The position numbers were made by a program, and so were the translations under genes. A DNA stretch of 64,000 bases from Neobacillus massiliamazoniensis (GTDB lineage: Bacteria > Bacillota > Bacilli > Bacillales > Cytobacillaceae), in the NCBI RefSeq assembly GCF_001048695.1, contig NZ_CVRB01000003.1, forward strand, positions 124,001-188,000. The letters run 5' to 3'. This document shows positions 1 to 8,271 of the stretch, one piece after another; position 1 is the stretch's first letter, and each line of letters begins with the position of its first letter. The notes under the pieces are model-generated. The model was given only the letters and a program-made list of their open reading frames with translations, was not told the origin of the DNA and ran no database searches.

Positions 1-2
1 AA

Positions 3-701
3 TATGTTATTGGATATGGTGGTGAGGAAACCGTAATTAATAGTGTTTTGACTATTATTGGTGGAGGAATAAGGGGAATCATTGAAGTAGGGATCCAAAC
101 CTTTTTTTGGCTAACACTTGTTTTTGCCATTTTGGAACGAACAGATAAAGGAAAAGATGGTCAGCCATATACAACAAAGTTAACAAAATGGACTCCTGAT
201 GATTTGAAAAAAATTTCTGTTATTCCCAAGAAAAAAGCTATTTCGAAGCTTGAAGTATTTGGAAGTTTGATGTGGACTGCAATTTGGGCAACTTTCTATT
301 TTTATGCGAATCATCTAGTAGGTGTATATGAAGGCGGCGACAGATTTAAATTTGTGACTCCATCTTTCAATCAAGAAGTATTACTTGAGTATTGGCCAAT
401 CGTTCTTGTTGTGATCGGTTTTGAAATAGCATTAGCACTCTACAAACTAATCAAAGGACAATGGACGAAAAGAATGGCATTATGTAATGCTGCTCTCCAG
501 CTTATTGCTACTATTACATTCATTGTAATAGTAAGAAACCCGAATATATTGAACCAAGATTTTATTACGTATATGACTAATTTATTTACCATTACTTCTA
601 ATCAATTTGAAACGTGGTTAGTTAGCGGAGGAATTTCCATCTTTATTTTATCTGCGGTAATCACTGTAAATGATGGCTTTCGCAAGGCAAGAATTCGATA
701 A
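3..701 (+). CDS. HAAS-type multi-pass membrane protein, C-terminal part (cut by window edge)
   Basis: The reading frame is open from base 3, so the gene begins before the window; a TTG at 48 is probably only an internal leucine. About 230 residues are visible. Four hydrophobic segments lie near residues 15-40, 80-100, 125-145 and 150-215 of the visible part, separated by a charged cytoplasmic loop rich in Lys. The pattern (IEVGIQTFFWLTLVFAILER followed by a KWTPDDLKKI loop) matches the Bacillaceae HAAS-signalling-domain membrane proteins usually found beside a PadR-type regulator. That neighbour would be outside the window. Function in the family is not established; a sensor or membrane partner of the PadR regulator is the usual guess. 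A strong terminator follows at once, so this is the last gene of its unit. Confidence 0.7.
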   Translation, partial: YVIGYGGEETVINSVLTIIGGGIRGIIEVGIQTFFWLTLVFAILERTDKGKDGQPYTTKLTKWTPDDLKKISVIPKKKAISKLEVFGSLMWTAIWATFYFYANHLVGVYEGGDRFKFVTPSFNQEVLLEYWPIVLVVIGFEIALALYKLIKGQWTKRMALCNAALQLIATITFIVIVRNPNILNQDFITYMTNLFTITSNQFETWLVSGGISIFILSAVITVNDGFRKARIR

Positions 702-742
702 TTGGTATTAGCATATTAATGTGAAGGGTGCAAGAATTGAAT

Positions 743-771
743 AAAGCAACGCTCTCGGTGCGTTGCTTTTT
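743..771 (+). terminator. Rho-independent terminator
   Basis: A 10-bp perfect stem AAAGCAACGC / GCGTTGCTTT (743-752 with 760-769), a 7-base loop and a T run end the HAAS-type gene. Confidence 0.9.
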
Positions 772-1063
772 ATCGTACCTTAATCTAAAATATTTTTAGT
801 TTACCAATTTTAGGTTCTTTTATTTTTCGCTGCGGGATTTTATAAAATATGTCCCTCCTATTGTGACAAGTGGAAAAATGCATGAGAAAAGGTTAGGAAA
901 TTAGGAATGTTAAAAAATTTAATTAACTTAAATACAAATTATGACAAATTTCACATCTTTCAATCAAGTAGACTAAAACTAATGTCTTAAGAAAAAGTAA
1001 AGTTTAGGATGTTATAAAGTTAGATGACACTTACGTCTGGGACACAGGTTAGGGGGAAGGTTT
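772..1063. other. Intergenic leader of the L,D-transpeptidase gene
   Basis: About 290 bases of AT-rich sequence between the terminator and the next gene. No reading frame, RNA gene or convincing -35/-10 pair was recognised. A ribosome-binding site (AGGGGGAAGG) precedes the GTG at 1064. Confidence 0.5.
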
Positions 1064-2515
1064 GTGAGAAGTACGTTAAATGAAACAGGTGTAGAAATAG
1101 AAATTGATAAAGGACGGTTTAACACATTCAGAAAGCTTATGAACTGGAAGTTCATTACAATCAGCGTAATCATTATAATTGCACTCATTTTTACAGCTAT
1201 CTACTTTTATCAGACAACCCGGTTCAATGCACTTATCACCATCAATAACATAAAGGTCGGTGGACTGACTGCAGATCAAGCACTAAAAAAACTAGAATCA
1301 TCTGTATTAAAAAACGAAGTTTATGTTGGAAAAGAACGAATATTTGATGGGAAAGATACGAAGATGGGATTTACGAAAGAGGATCTGCCCAGTGTCAAGA
1401 AATTATTAGGAAGCCAGTGGACGTTCTTACCTTCCTCAAAGGCAAAAAATTATTCCTTGATGCCAAGTCAAGGCGATCAATACCGAAGCCAAACGTTGAA
1501 AAAGCTATTAGAGGATAAGCTTACACTCATGAATGAGAGCTTAAAAGCCCCTCAAGATGCTGATGTCCGTTTGGAAAATGGCAACATCATCATCTCCAAC
1601 AGTACTCCGGGAACGCAATATGATGTCGCCAATTTAATAACGCAGTATCAAAAACAGGAATATACAAGTGAAATTCATTTGAAACCCATATACCTACAGC
1701 CAAATAAAGAGGACAGTCCACTTGTAACAAAAAAAGAGAAAATGCTTCAAGATTTTCTTCAACAAACCGTTGATTATAAGGTGCAGGATAAGGTTTATTC
1801 TGTAAAAGGCAGCGATGTCATTAAAAATGCTTCTCTGTCAAAAGATATGCAAGTTGTTTTTGACCCGGCTGATATTAAGAACAAAGTTTCTGAGATTAAT
1901 AGTTCACAATCAACATTAAATAAAAATTTCTCCTTTAAGACCCATTCAGGTTCAGTCATATCGGTAAAAGGAGAGTCCTATGGCTGGGCCCTTGATGTTG
2001 ATAAAGAAACAAAGCTGATTCAGGAGGCCTTTGAAAAAGGCGAAAAATCAATTTCTGCCGAAGCTATTTACGGGGATGGCTGGAGCACCTATGGCACCGG
2101 CTATCAAACAACAACGAACAATGGCATAGGCGACACTTATGCGGAAGTATCCATTGCGGAACAACGGATTTGGATTTATAAAAATGGACAATTAATGGTC
2201 ACTACCAATGTGGTTACAGGCTGGCATGGTGTTGATCAGGATACACCTCCAGGAGTGTGGTATATCGAGTTTAAACGATCACCATCCATCCTTAGGGGTA
2301 GTGAAGTAGGTAATCCGAATTATGAGGTTCCTGTAACTTATTGGGCACCCTTTACACTCAGTGGCTGCGGATTCCACGATGCCGGCTGGCGGAGAAACTG
2401 GGCAGGTGATGCCTATCTAACGCAAGGATCAGGTGGCTGTGTCAACGTCCCGCCAAGTGTTATGGCTTCCGTATATGACAATCTTGTCCAAAACGAGCCA
2501 GTTGTCATATATTAA
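1064..2515 (+). CDS. L,D-transpeptidase (YkuD) with peptidoglycan-binding domains
   Basis: The 483-residue protein has a short cytoplasmic N-terminus, one membrane anchor (about residues 30-50, FITISVIIIIALIFTAIYFY) and an extracellular part. The middle (about 60-340) resembles the duplicated PG_binding_4-type modules found before YkuD domains. The C-terminal YkuD domain (about 355-483) carries the HG..QDTPPG start and the catalytic GSGGCVN motif with Cys near residue 459. The family cross-links peptidoglycan stem peptides (3-3 links) or attaches proteins to them outside the cell. GTG start is supported by AGGGGGAAGG 8 bases upstream. The motif has Gly where many members have His (SHGC); this variant is common in the anchored subgroup. 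It stands alone between two terminators. Confidence 0.92.
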   Translation: MRSTLNETGVEIEIDKGRFNTFRKLMNWKFITISVIIIIALIFTAIYFYQTTRFNALITINNIKVGGLTADQALKKLESSVLKNEVYVGKERIFDGKDTKMGFTKEDLPSVKKLLGSQWTFLPSSKAKNYSLMPSQGDQYRSQTLKKLLEDKLTLMNESLKAPQDADVRLENGNIIISNSTPGTQYDVANLITQYQKQEYTSEIHLKPIYLQPNKEDSPLVTKKEKMLQDFLQQTVDYKVQDKVYSVKGSDVIKNASLSKDMQVVFDPADIKNKVSEINSSQSTLNKNFSFKTHSGSVISVKGESYGWALDVDKETKLIQEAFEKGEKSISAEAIYGDGWSTYGTGYQTTTNNGIGDTYAEVSIAEQRIWIYKNGQLMVTTNVVTGWHGVDQDTPPGVWYIEFKRSPSILRGSEVGNPNYEVPVTYWAPFTLSGCGFHDAGWRRNWAGDAYLTQGSGGCVNVPPSVMASVYDNLVQNEPVVIY

Positions 2516-2577
2516 GAAAGGATTAATTGAAATCTATTTTAGCTAATGTAATGGCTAATAATTATTCAACTAAACGT

Positions 2578-2611
2578 GGCATTACTTTAACAAAAAAGTA
2601 ATGCCATTTTC
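2578..2611 (+). terminator. Rho-independent terminator of the L,D-transpeptidase gene
   Basis: Stem GGCATTACTTT / AAAGTAATGCC (2578-2588 with 2595-2605) followed by ATTTT. Confidence 0.88.
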
Positions 2612-2706
2612 TTATGAGAATGATCTGGTTAGTAGCAAAGTTGTAGAATAGAATTTAGATAAAATGGTATTCTTGACTTTTCTATTGTGGGATCTAGGAA
2701 TCTATT

Positions 2707-2856
2707 TGCCTACCATCTTTGCTGGATAAAAGAGCTTGGACATTTTGGCAGTACACAGACCGCGGACGATTGGATGGATATAGTGGAGAGGAAAAGTCCA
2801 TTGACCTAAATGTATTTTATGGTAGCAATAAAGAATTTTTAAAATATGGATATTAG
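2707..2856 (+). pseudogene. GH25 lysozyme (muramidase) C-terminal remnant
   Basis: The frame 2734-2856 reads AWTFWQYTDRGRLDGYSG, then SIDLNVFYGSNKEFLKYGY and a stop. W-T-F-W-Q-Y-T-D ... V-D-L-N-V-F-x-G is the hallmark end of glycoside hydrolase family 25 lysozymes. Upstream the frame lacks the catalytic barrel; an adjacent frame (about 2680-2710, reading LLWDLGIYLP) may be the preceding strand, shifted by one base. No start codon or ribosome-binding site exists. I read it as the tail of a deleted phage- or cell-wall-type lysozyme gene. It sits just after a cell-wall transpeptidase gene. Confidence 0.7.
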
Positions 2857-2882
2857 AGAACAAGTTTTGGGAGGGGAGTGTA

Positions 2883-3428
2883 ATGAGGGTTACTCCAAAA
2901 GAATTTTGTATTCATAATTTACGTTATATTGTAAGGTCTGCAATAGTGAAAGATGCGAAAAGCTTGTCTGAAGTAAGATTGCAGATAGATGGTGAAACAG
3001 AAAATTTAGATCGAGAAAAAGGCGAGGCGTACATAGATGAATCAGGTTTTAAACAGATCATTAAAGATGACACAGAAAGTAGTAGTAATCTATTTTTAGT
3101 TGCTGAAGCTAATGAAAAAATTGTAGGTTTTTCAAGATGTGAAGGGAACAAATTGAAAAGATTTTCTCATAAAGTAGAATTTGGAGTCTGTGTATTAAAA
3201 GAATATTGGGGATATGGAATAGGAAGAAACCTTTTAAAAGAATCTATTGATTGGGCAGATTCAAATGAAATAAAGAAAATAACTTTAAATGTTCTTGAAA
3301 CCAATGATAAAGCTATAAAGCTTTATGAAAAATATGGTTTTGAAGTGGAAGGTATTTTAAAAAAAGACAAAATTCTATCTGACGGGAATTACTATAATAC
3401 CGTTGTGATGGGAAGATTTAAAGGATAG
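2883..3428 (+). CDS. GNAT family N-acetyltransferase
   Basis: The 181-residue protein shows a full GNAT fold: an N-terminal strand and helix (residues 12-40), the acetyl-CoA-binding loop of motif A around EYWGYGIGRNLL (about 103-114) and the closing motif B with NDKAIKLYEKYGFEVEG (about 140-156). The R/Q-x-x-G-x-G/A signature appears as YGIGRN. Such enzymes transfer acetyl groups to amines or protein N-termini; the substrate cannot be told. Start ATG is preceded by GGGAGGGG 6 bases upstream. No operon partner: the gene is bounded by the GH25 remnant and a weak terminator. Confidence 0.88.
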   Translation: MRVTPKEFCIHNLRYIVRSAIVKDAKSLSEVRLQIDGETENLDREKGEAYIDESGFKQIIKDDTESSSNLFLVAEANEKIVGFSRCEGNKLKRFSHKVEFGVCVLKEYWGYGIGRNLLKESIDWADSNEIKKITLNVLETNDKAIKLYEKYGFEVEGILKKDKILSDGNYYNTVVMGRFKG

Positions 3429-3464
3429 GGATTAGATAACAATCCAATTCTAACGGATGGTTGA

Positions 3465-3500
3465 GGGAGTTCTGGAGAGTGTTTTTTGGAACCCTTTTTT
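3465..3500 (+). terminator. Probable terminator of the GNAT gene
   Basis: GGGAGTTC pairs imperfectly with GGAACCC and is followed by TTTTTT. Confidence 0.5.
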
Positions 3501-3605
3501 AAAAAATCCAGTATGGTAACCGTAATAGGATGAGCAACGATGAGGGTAAATGATTATTACAAATTAGTAAAATAATTATAACTATAATGATATCGAAGGT
3601 GAAAG

Positions 3606-3773
3606 ATGAATATTAAGGTTATATTACAAGGTCTACTTATTGGAATTATTATGATAATCATTTTAATTTTATTTCAGAAAATAACCCATATAAATGTGCC
3701 TACTTGGCTCGGTAATATTATAATTTTGGGCCTTATTGTTTTATTTTGTAAAAAGACTAAATCCTCTAATTAA
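3606..3773 (+). CDS. Small 55-residue membrane protein
   Basis: An ATG at 3606 with AAGGTGAAAG just upstream opens a 55-codon frame ending at 3773. The peptide has two hydrophobic stretches (about residues 4-23 and 36-48) linked by a short polar loop (QKITHINVPTWLGN) and ends in a basic tail (KKTKSSN). Two-helix hairpin proteins of this size are common in Bacillaceae and often unannotated. I recognise no family. The ribosome-binding site, the hydrophobic pattern and the lack of overlap with another gene support it; no homologue can be named. Confidence 0.55.
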   Translation: MNIKVILQGLLIGIIMIIILILFQKITHINVPTWLGNIIILGLIVLFCKKTKSSN

Positions 3774-3974
3774 CCAGTATCAAATAAGAACGTATTTTTA
3801 TATATTTTCTGTGGTGAAGTACTGATAAGTGAAAAATTTCACTTAAATTAACGGATCAGGAGTTGAAAAAGGAATTTAAACTGGGTTAGTAGAATTAGTT
3901 ATATTGAACTTTGAATTATTTTAATATTAAAATAATTTATCGTTTGACTAATTTTCTAAATACGGAGGGATTTC

Positions 3975-4460
3975 GTGAAGACACTTTTTAGATATAACTG
4001 GATGGTAAGAGAAGAATGGTATCGGTGGTGTGAAGGATTAAGTGAAGAGGAACTTCTACGAACAAGAACTGGCGGAGTAGGTAGTATACTACATACACTC
4101 TTCCATATAGTTGATGTGGAATGGAGTTGGATACGCCTTTTACAAGGTAAAACAGACTTTGATGAGAGTTTCGATGGTTATAAAAGTTTGAATCAGGTTC
4201 GAAAATTGGACTCTGAATTTCGTTCGGAAGTGGAGAACTTTGTGAACAATTGGGATGATAGTATGGAAAATCAACTATTATACGATACTCTACCAGATGG
4301 AAGAATTGTAACTGACACTTGGGGTGAGGTTATACGACATGTCATTGCCCACGAAATTCACCATATAGGACAATTATCAATCTGGGCAAGGGAAGAAGGG
4401 AAAAAGCCTGTGTCTGCAAACCTTATTGGACGTGGGCTTATCTCTCAATCTAATACATAA
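3975..4460 (+). CDS. DinB-family (YfiT/DUF664-like) putative metal-dependent protein
   Basis: A 161-residue four-helix-bundle protein with the DinB metal triad: His44 (LFHIVDVE) and the HxxxH pair His126/His130 in HEIHHIGQ. Bacillus members of this superfamily bind divalent metal, and some act as thiol S-transferases (bacillithiol-dependent), but most have no proven reaction. GTG start at 3975 has GGAGGG 7 bases upstream. Full length for the family. It is monocistronic with a terminator at 4502-4533. Confidence 0.88.
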   Translation: MKTLFRYNWMVREEWYRWCEGLSEEELLRTRTGGVGSILHTLFHIVDVEWSWIRLLQGKTDFDESFDGYKSLNQVRKLDSEFRSEVENFVNNWDDSMENQLLYDTLPDGRIVTDTWGEVIRHVIAHEIHHIGQLSIWAREEGKKPVSANLIGRGLISQSNT

Positions 4461-4501
4461 TGGAAAAAGTAATTAATTTAGTTGTATTCTTTTTAAACGG
4501 G

Positions 4502-4533
4502 GCGATTGTTCATTAAGGACAGTCGCTTCTTTT
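4502..4533 (+). terminator. Rho-independent terminator of the DinB-family gene
   Basis: GCGATTGTTC pairs with GGACAGTCGC (with G-U pairs) and is followed by TTCTTTT. Confidence 0.75.
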
Positions 4534-4586
4534 ACTAACGCTCAAGCTAGCGAAAGACAGTCATTATCGAGAGGGTGAAAGAAACT

Positions 4587-5099
4587 TTGAACAACATGGA
4601 TAAAGATAGATTCTTTTTAGAAATGGCTCTTGAAGAAGCCGAACGATCCTTAAAGGAGAACACATATCCAATAGGAGCCGTTATTGTTGATGAAAATTAT
4701 AATTTAATTGCCAAAGGAAGAAATAGAGTATATCCTCAGCAAGATGCCACAGCTCACGCAGAAATTGATGCCATAAGAAATGCTGGACAAGTAATATTAA
4801 ATGCAAAAATTAACCGAGAGATATTTACTATCTATACCTCCTTAGAACCTTGTCCAATGTGTACAGGTGGGATTTTGTTTGCAAATATAAAAAAAGTAGT
4901 TTGGTTGTTAAATGATGACTTGGGTTTTGGTGGGTTTAGAAAAATAAAGAGTACAAACATTTTTGATGAAAGATTTAAAGAAGTGGAACTAATTGAAGAA
5001 CCTTATGACGACTTAAAGAAGAGACAAAAAGAACTTATGAGCAAATGGGCAATAAATTCTAATAACATTGTAAACTTACGGGATGCTATAAAGAAATAA
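4587..5099 (+). CDS. Cytidine/deoxycytidylate-type nucleoside deaminase (guanine deaminase/TadA-like)
   Basis: The protein shows the zinc-deaminase signature HAEIDAIRNA (zinc His and proton-shuttle Glu) and PCPMCTGGI (two zinc Cys). The fold is that of CMP/dCMP deaminases, closest in layout to guanine deaminase or TadA-like proteins; it is probably a purine or nucleoside deaminase rather than the essential tRNA enzyme, as it lies outside the usual tadA context. I favour the TTG at 4587, nine bases after GAGAGGGTG; a GTG at 4575 lies inside that site and an ATG at 4596 is too far from it. About 170 residues, full length. Confidence 0.85.
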   Translation: MNNMDKDRFFLEMALEEAERSLKENTYPIGAVIVDENYNLIAKGRNRVYPQQDATAHAEIDAIRNAGQVILNAKINREIFTIYTSLEPCPMCTGGILFANIKKVVWLLNDDLGFGGFRKIKSTNIFDERFKEVELIEEPYDDLKKRQKELMSKWAINSNNIVNLRDAIKK

Positions 5100-5453
5100 T
5101 TCCTTAAGAAAAGGAAAGTAATGTGTGAAGTAAACGAATTCTAATATTGAATGGTTGACCTAATTTTGTAAAAATATTTTGCAGTTCCATTGATAGGCAA
5201 TAGCCTCCAAATAAAATGGTAAACCAGTAGAAAAAAACAACTGGTTTTCTTTGATAATTTATGTAGATCCTCAACAATTGTTGGAACTTTGTTGAAAGAT
5301 AAGAGCGTACATTTAACCATGACTTATGCTAAAAATTTTCAAGGCGACTTAGCAACTGTATGATAAAAGAATAAACCCTACAAAATGGTGCACAAAATGT
5401 CGGATGATTAGATCAAACTCCTGCTATTCTCTTTATATAAGGAGGTCATTGAA
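5100..5453. other. Intergenic, 354 bases
   Basis: It holds a hairpin at 5221-5247 (AAACCAGT / ACTGGTTT, then TTCTTTG), likely the terminator of the deaminase gene, and a ribosome-binding site GGAGGT at 5441 for the AraC-type gene. Nothing else was recognised. Confidence 0.5.
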
Positions 5454-6326
5454 TTGGATTTGCTCAAAAATATGAATAGTGCCATTAAATTTATTGAGGA
5501 AAATCTGACAAACGATATTGACTTTAAAGAAGTTGCAAGGCTGGCTTACTGCTCGGAATATCATTTTAAAAGGATGTTTTCCTTCCTTGCAGGTATTACA
5601 CTATCCGAGTATATTCGCCGAAGACGACTTACGCTTGCAGCGTTTGAGCTTAGAGATAACAACATTAAGGTCATTGATATTGCGATAAAGTACGGTTACA
5701 ACTCACCAGACTCTTTTGCAAGAGCGTTTCAAAATTTGCATGGTATCACACCATCAGAAGCGCGAAGTAATGGCCATTCACTTAAAGCCTATCCACCGAT
5801 GTCCTTCCAATTATCTATTAAAGGAGGCAGAGAATTGAACTATCGAATTGAAGAAAAAGAAGCATTTCGGCTTATTGGAATTAAAAAAAGAGTTCCTATC
5901 ATTTTTAATGGGGTTAATCCTGAGATTGCTTCTATGTGGGAAAGTTTAGATGAGCGAACCATAAATGAACTTAAAAAACTATCGAATGTCGATCCTGCAG
6001 GATTGCTAAGCGCATCTACGAACTTTTCCGAAGGCAGGATGGAGGAAAAAGGGGAGCTTGATCATTATATAGGCGTAGCAACCACAAGGGATTGTCCAGA
6101 TAACTTAACACTGCTTGAAGTTGCTTCATCTACATGGGCGGTATTTGAAGCAGTCGGCCCTTTTCCTGAAACACTTCAAAATGTATGGGGACGAATTTAT
6201 TCCGAATGGTTTCCATCCTCTAACTATGAACCAATAGAAGGGCCAGAAATCCTTTGGAATGAAAAAAGAGATGTAACCTCACCAACATTTAGAAGTGAAA
6301 TATGGATCCCCGTTTTAAAAAAGTAA
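5454..6326 (+). CDS. AraC-family regulator with GyrI-like effector domain
   Basis: The 290-residue protein has an N-terminal AraC/XylS DNA-binding domain with two helix-turn-helix units (about residues 8-105; [19 protein letters not shown] and the second ending PSEAR), then a GyrI-like small-molecule-binding domain (about 125-290). This is the Rob/TipA-like layout seen in drug- or metabolite-responsive regulators. TTG start at 5454 lies 7 bases after GGAGGT. The effector is unknown and no divergent target gene is adjacent; it may act on distant genes or itself. Confidence 0.9.
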   Translation: MDLLKNMNSAIKFIEENLTNDIDFKEVARLAYCSEYHFKRMFSFLAGITLSEYIRRRRLTLAAFELRDNNIKVIDIAIKYGYNSPDSFARAFQNLHGITPSEARSNGHSLKAYPPMSFQLSIKGGRELNYRIEEKEAFRLIGIKKRVPIIFNGVNPEIASMWESLDERTINELKKLSNVDPAGLLSASTNFSEGRMEEKGELDHYIGVATTRDCPDNLTLLEVASSTWAVFEAVGPFPETLQNVWGRIYSEWFPSSNYEPIEGPEILWNEKRDVTSPTFRSEIWIPVLKK

Positions 6327-6342
6327 GAATAAATGTAGGATA

Positions 6343-6388
6343 AAAGCAGACACATATTAGATACATCTAACATGTGTCTGCTTTTTGT
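6343..6388 (+). terminator. Rho-independent terminator of the AraC-type gene
   Basis: A 13-bp perfect stem AAAGCAGACACAT / ATGTGTCTGCTTT followed by TTG and T-rich sequence. Confidence 0.9.
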
Positions 6389-6478
6389 TTTTATTTAATT
6401 ACCCTCATCCGATTGATTTTCCTCAGTATTTTTTTAAATTGAACTTTTATCTAGTAGGGAAGGGATAATCAAAAAAGC

Positions 6479-6697
6479 CTACCTTTTTTTCTTTTTTGAA
6501 TTATCTACAATAAGTTTATTTTTATTAACGGTTTCTAACAAAACTTGCACATGATAGTTTTTTTCATCAATACTTACAACACTCGAAACTTTTCCTTTAC
6601 GGCCTTTAATTGTTAAATCTTCACCCACGGACGGAACACGTTTAAGCAGCTGATTTAATAAAAGTTTTTTGTTATCGAAAAAATGAACTACAAACAT
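6479..6697 (-). CDS. Small conserved-looking hypothetical protein
   Basis: A frame of 72 codons if started at the ATG at 6697, which has GGTGAG six bases upstream; a longer start at 6712 places that same sequence inside the coding region and has no site of its own. The peptide alternates strand-like stretches (FVVHFFDN, EDLTIKGRKGKVSSVVS, YHVQVLLETV), suggesting a small beta-barrel, and ends in a run of Lys. I do not recognise a named family. It stands alone, convergent to the AraC-type gene. Confidence 0.55.
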   Translation of the reverse strand: MFVVHFFDNKKLLLNQLLKRVPSVGEDLTIKGRKGKVSSVVSIDEKNYHVQVLLETVNKNKLIVDNSKKKKR

Positions 6698-6931
6698 TTT
6701 GGTCTCACCCATTTCACATGATATGTTTTACATAAAAATACTTAAATTGTATCTTTCATATAAAATATAGGTTTAGAGATAGATTTAGACCAAATTACTA
6801 AAATAAAATCTTCGTATATTCCATGAATCATATGAAAGAGGCAAGATAAATGAATAAATAATGACATATGTCCTTTTTTTATTTTAGGAAATATTTTATA
6901 TATGGAATATATAACCAACAGGAGGGCTATA

Positions 6932-7627
6932 ATGAATGAAATTTTTAATAAAGACTTACTAAAGTTTTACTTACAAGAACATAAATTAGATAACCTGTTC
7001 AATCAAGAAATTTTGCAAGAAATGCAAATGCTTCAATTGAATAAAGGAGAAATTCTTTGCAGGCAAGGGGATAAGCTAGAGCAAATGTATTTCTTGGTTA
7101 AAGGTAAATTGAAAATATCTAAAACACTACCAAATGGAAAATCTCTTCTATTAAGATTTAGTAATCCTTTGGCAATTATAGGGGATATTGAGTTTACAAC
7201 TCAATATGAGATTATGATAAATGTAGAATCTGTATATGAGAGTTTGTTAATAAGAGTTAATTTTAATACATTATATAAAAATTTTTATAATAATCCTGAA
7301 TTTCTACAATTTATCCTTAAAAAAGTTAGTCATAATTTATACTTATTTTCTAATTTTACAAGTTTTCTTCTTTATCCAGTTGAAAACAGACTCGCCAGTT
7401 ATCTTATATCAATTACTAACGAAGAAAACCACTATATATTTTCTGAAGAAATGAAAACGCCAAAACTGACTGAATTAGCTGATTTACTTGGTACTAGTTA
7501 CAGGCATTTAAACAGGGTCATAAAAAAACTTAGTTTAGAATCTATTATTGAAAGGAAAAAAGGAGTTTTTTACATAAAAGATATACAAAAATTAAAGGAA
7601 TTAGCTATTGGTAATATATATGAATAG
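6932..7627 (+). CDS. Crp/Fnr-family transcriptional regulator (YeiL-like)
   Basis: About 231 residues: a cyclic-nucleotide-type sensor barrel (residues 20-130, with ILCRQGDKLEQMYFLVKGKLKIS) and a C-terminal winged helix (TELADLLGTSYRHLNRVIKKL, about 175-200). No Cys cluster for an Fnr iron-sulphur cluster is visible. The ATG at 6932 follows AGGAGGG; a start at 6902 would lack one. Downstream by 18 bases lies a YdcZ-type transporter frame, so regulator and transporter probably form one unit. In this family the regulator commonly controls the adjacent transporter; the signal is unknown. Confidence 0.87.
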   Translation: MNEIFNKDLLKFYLQEHKLDNLFNQEILQEMQMLQLNKGEILCRQGDKLEQMYFLVKGKLKISKTLPNGKSLLLRFSNPLAIIGDIEFTTQYEIMINVESVYESLLIRVNFNTLYKNFYNNPEFLQFILKKVSHNLYLFSNFTSFLLYPVENRLASYLISITNEENHYIFSEEMKTPKLTELADLLGTSYRHLNRVIKKLSLESIIERKKGVFYIKDIQKLKELAIGNIYE

Positions 7628-7645
7628 CAAAATGGAGGGAAGGAA

Positions 7646-8073
7646 ATGCAAGGAGTTATATTTTCATTAATCGCAGAGTGTTAATCAGTCTTCAATCGGT
7701 TTTTAATACTAGACTTAGTGAAAAACTTGGGCTATGGCAGACTAATACAGTTGTACATGGGTTAGGATTTCTTGTGTCTATGCTATTATTTTTGATTATA
7801 AGGGACGGCAACGTTAGTAAATGGAATGAGATTGATAAAGTTTACCTTTTGGGTGGGGTTTTTGGGGCGTTTGTTGTTTACACTGTTATGCAAGGAATAA
7901 CAAAACTCGGTCCTGCTTATGCGGTTACATTATTGCTGGTATCTCAGTTAATCGTAGCATTAATCATTGATACTTACGGGTTATTTGGAACAGAAAAGGT
8001 TGCATTTACAGCCAATAAAGGTATAGGAATAGCAATAATGATTATTGGAATTTTAGTTTTTAAACTTAAATAA
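7646..8073 (+). pseudogene. YdcZ/DUF606-type DMT transporter, frameshifted near residue 10
   Basis: The ATG at 7646 with GGAGGGAAGG begins MQGVIFSLIAE and then hits a TAA. Shifting by one base at about 7676 (GCAGAGTG where GCAGGAGTG is expected) restores VLISLQSVFNTRLSEKLGLW and the rest of a YdcZ-type protein of about 142 residues with four or five membrane helices. Members are small transporters of the drug/metabolite superfamily. A GTG at 7678 could start a 131-residue product lacking half of helix 1, without a proper ribosome-binding site. It is either a true loss-of-function mutation or a one-base sequence error. Confidence 0.8.
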
Positions 8074-8199
8074 TCTCAATGATCATTAGTGAATGGGCCA
8101 CTTGTGGTTTGTACCTCCTGCACCCTGTGATGAATATGAATTTTAAATAGCAATTTTGGGGTTCATTTTCAATTGAATACATAGAAGTTGTTTAGTTAA

Positions 8200-8236
8200 A
8201 AGAGCATTTCTTTAAGAAGGGGAAATGCTCTTTTTC
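8200..8236 (+). terminator. Rho-independent terminator of the Crp/YdcZ unit
   Basis: AAGAGCATTTC pairs with GAAATGCTCTT (about 8200-8210 with 8222-8232) and a T run follows. Confidence 0.85.
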
Positions 8237-8271
8237 ATTGAAATTAAAGTCAGTTTAATCGCTTTATCACT

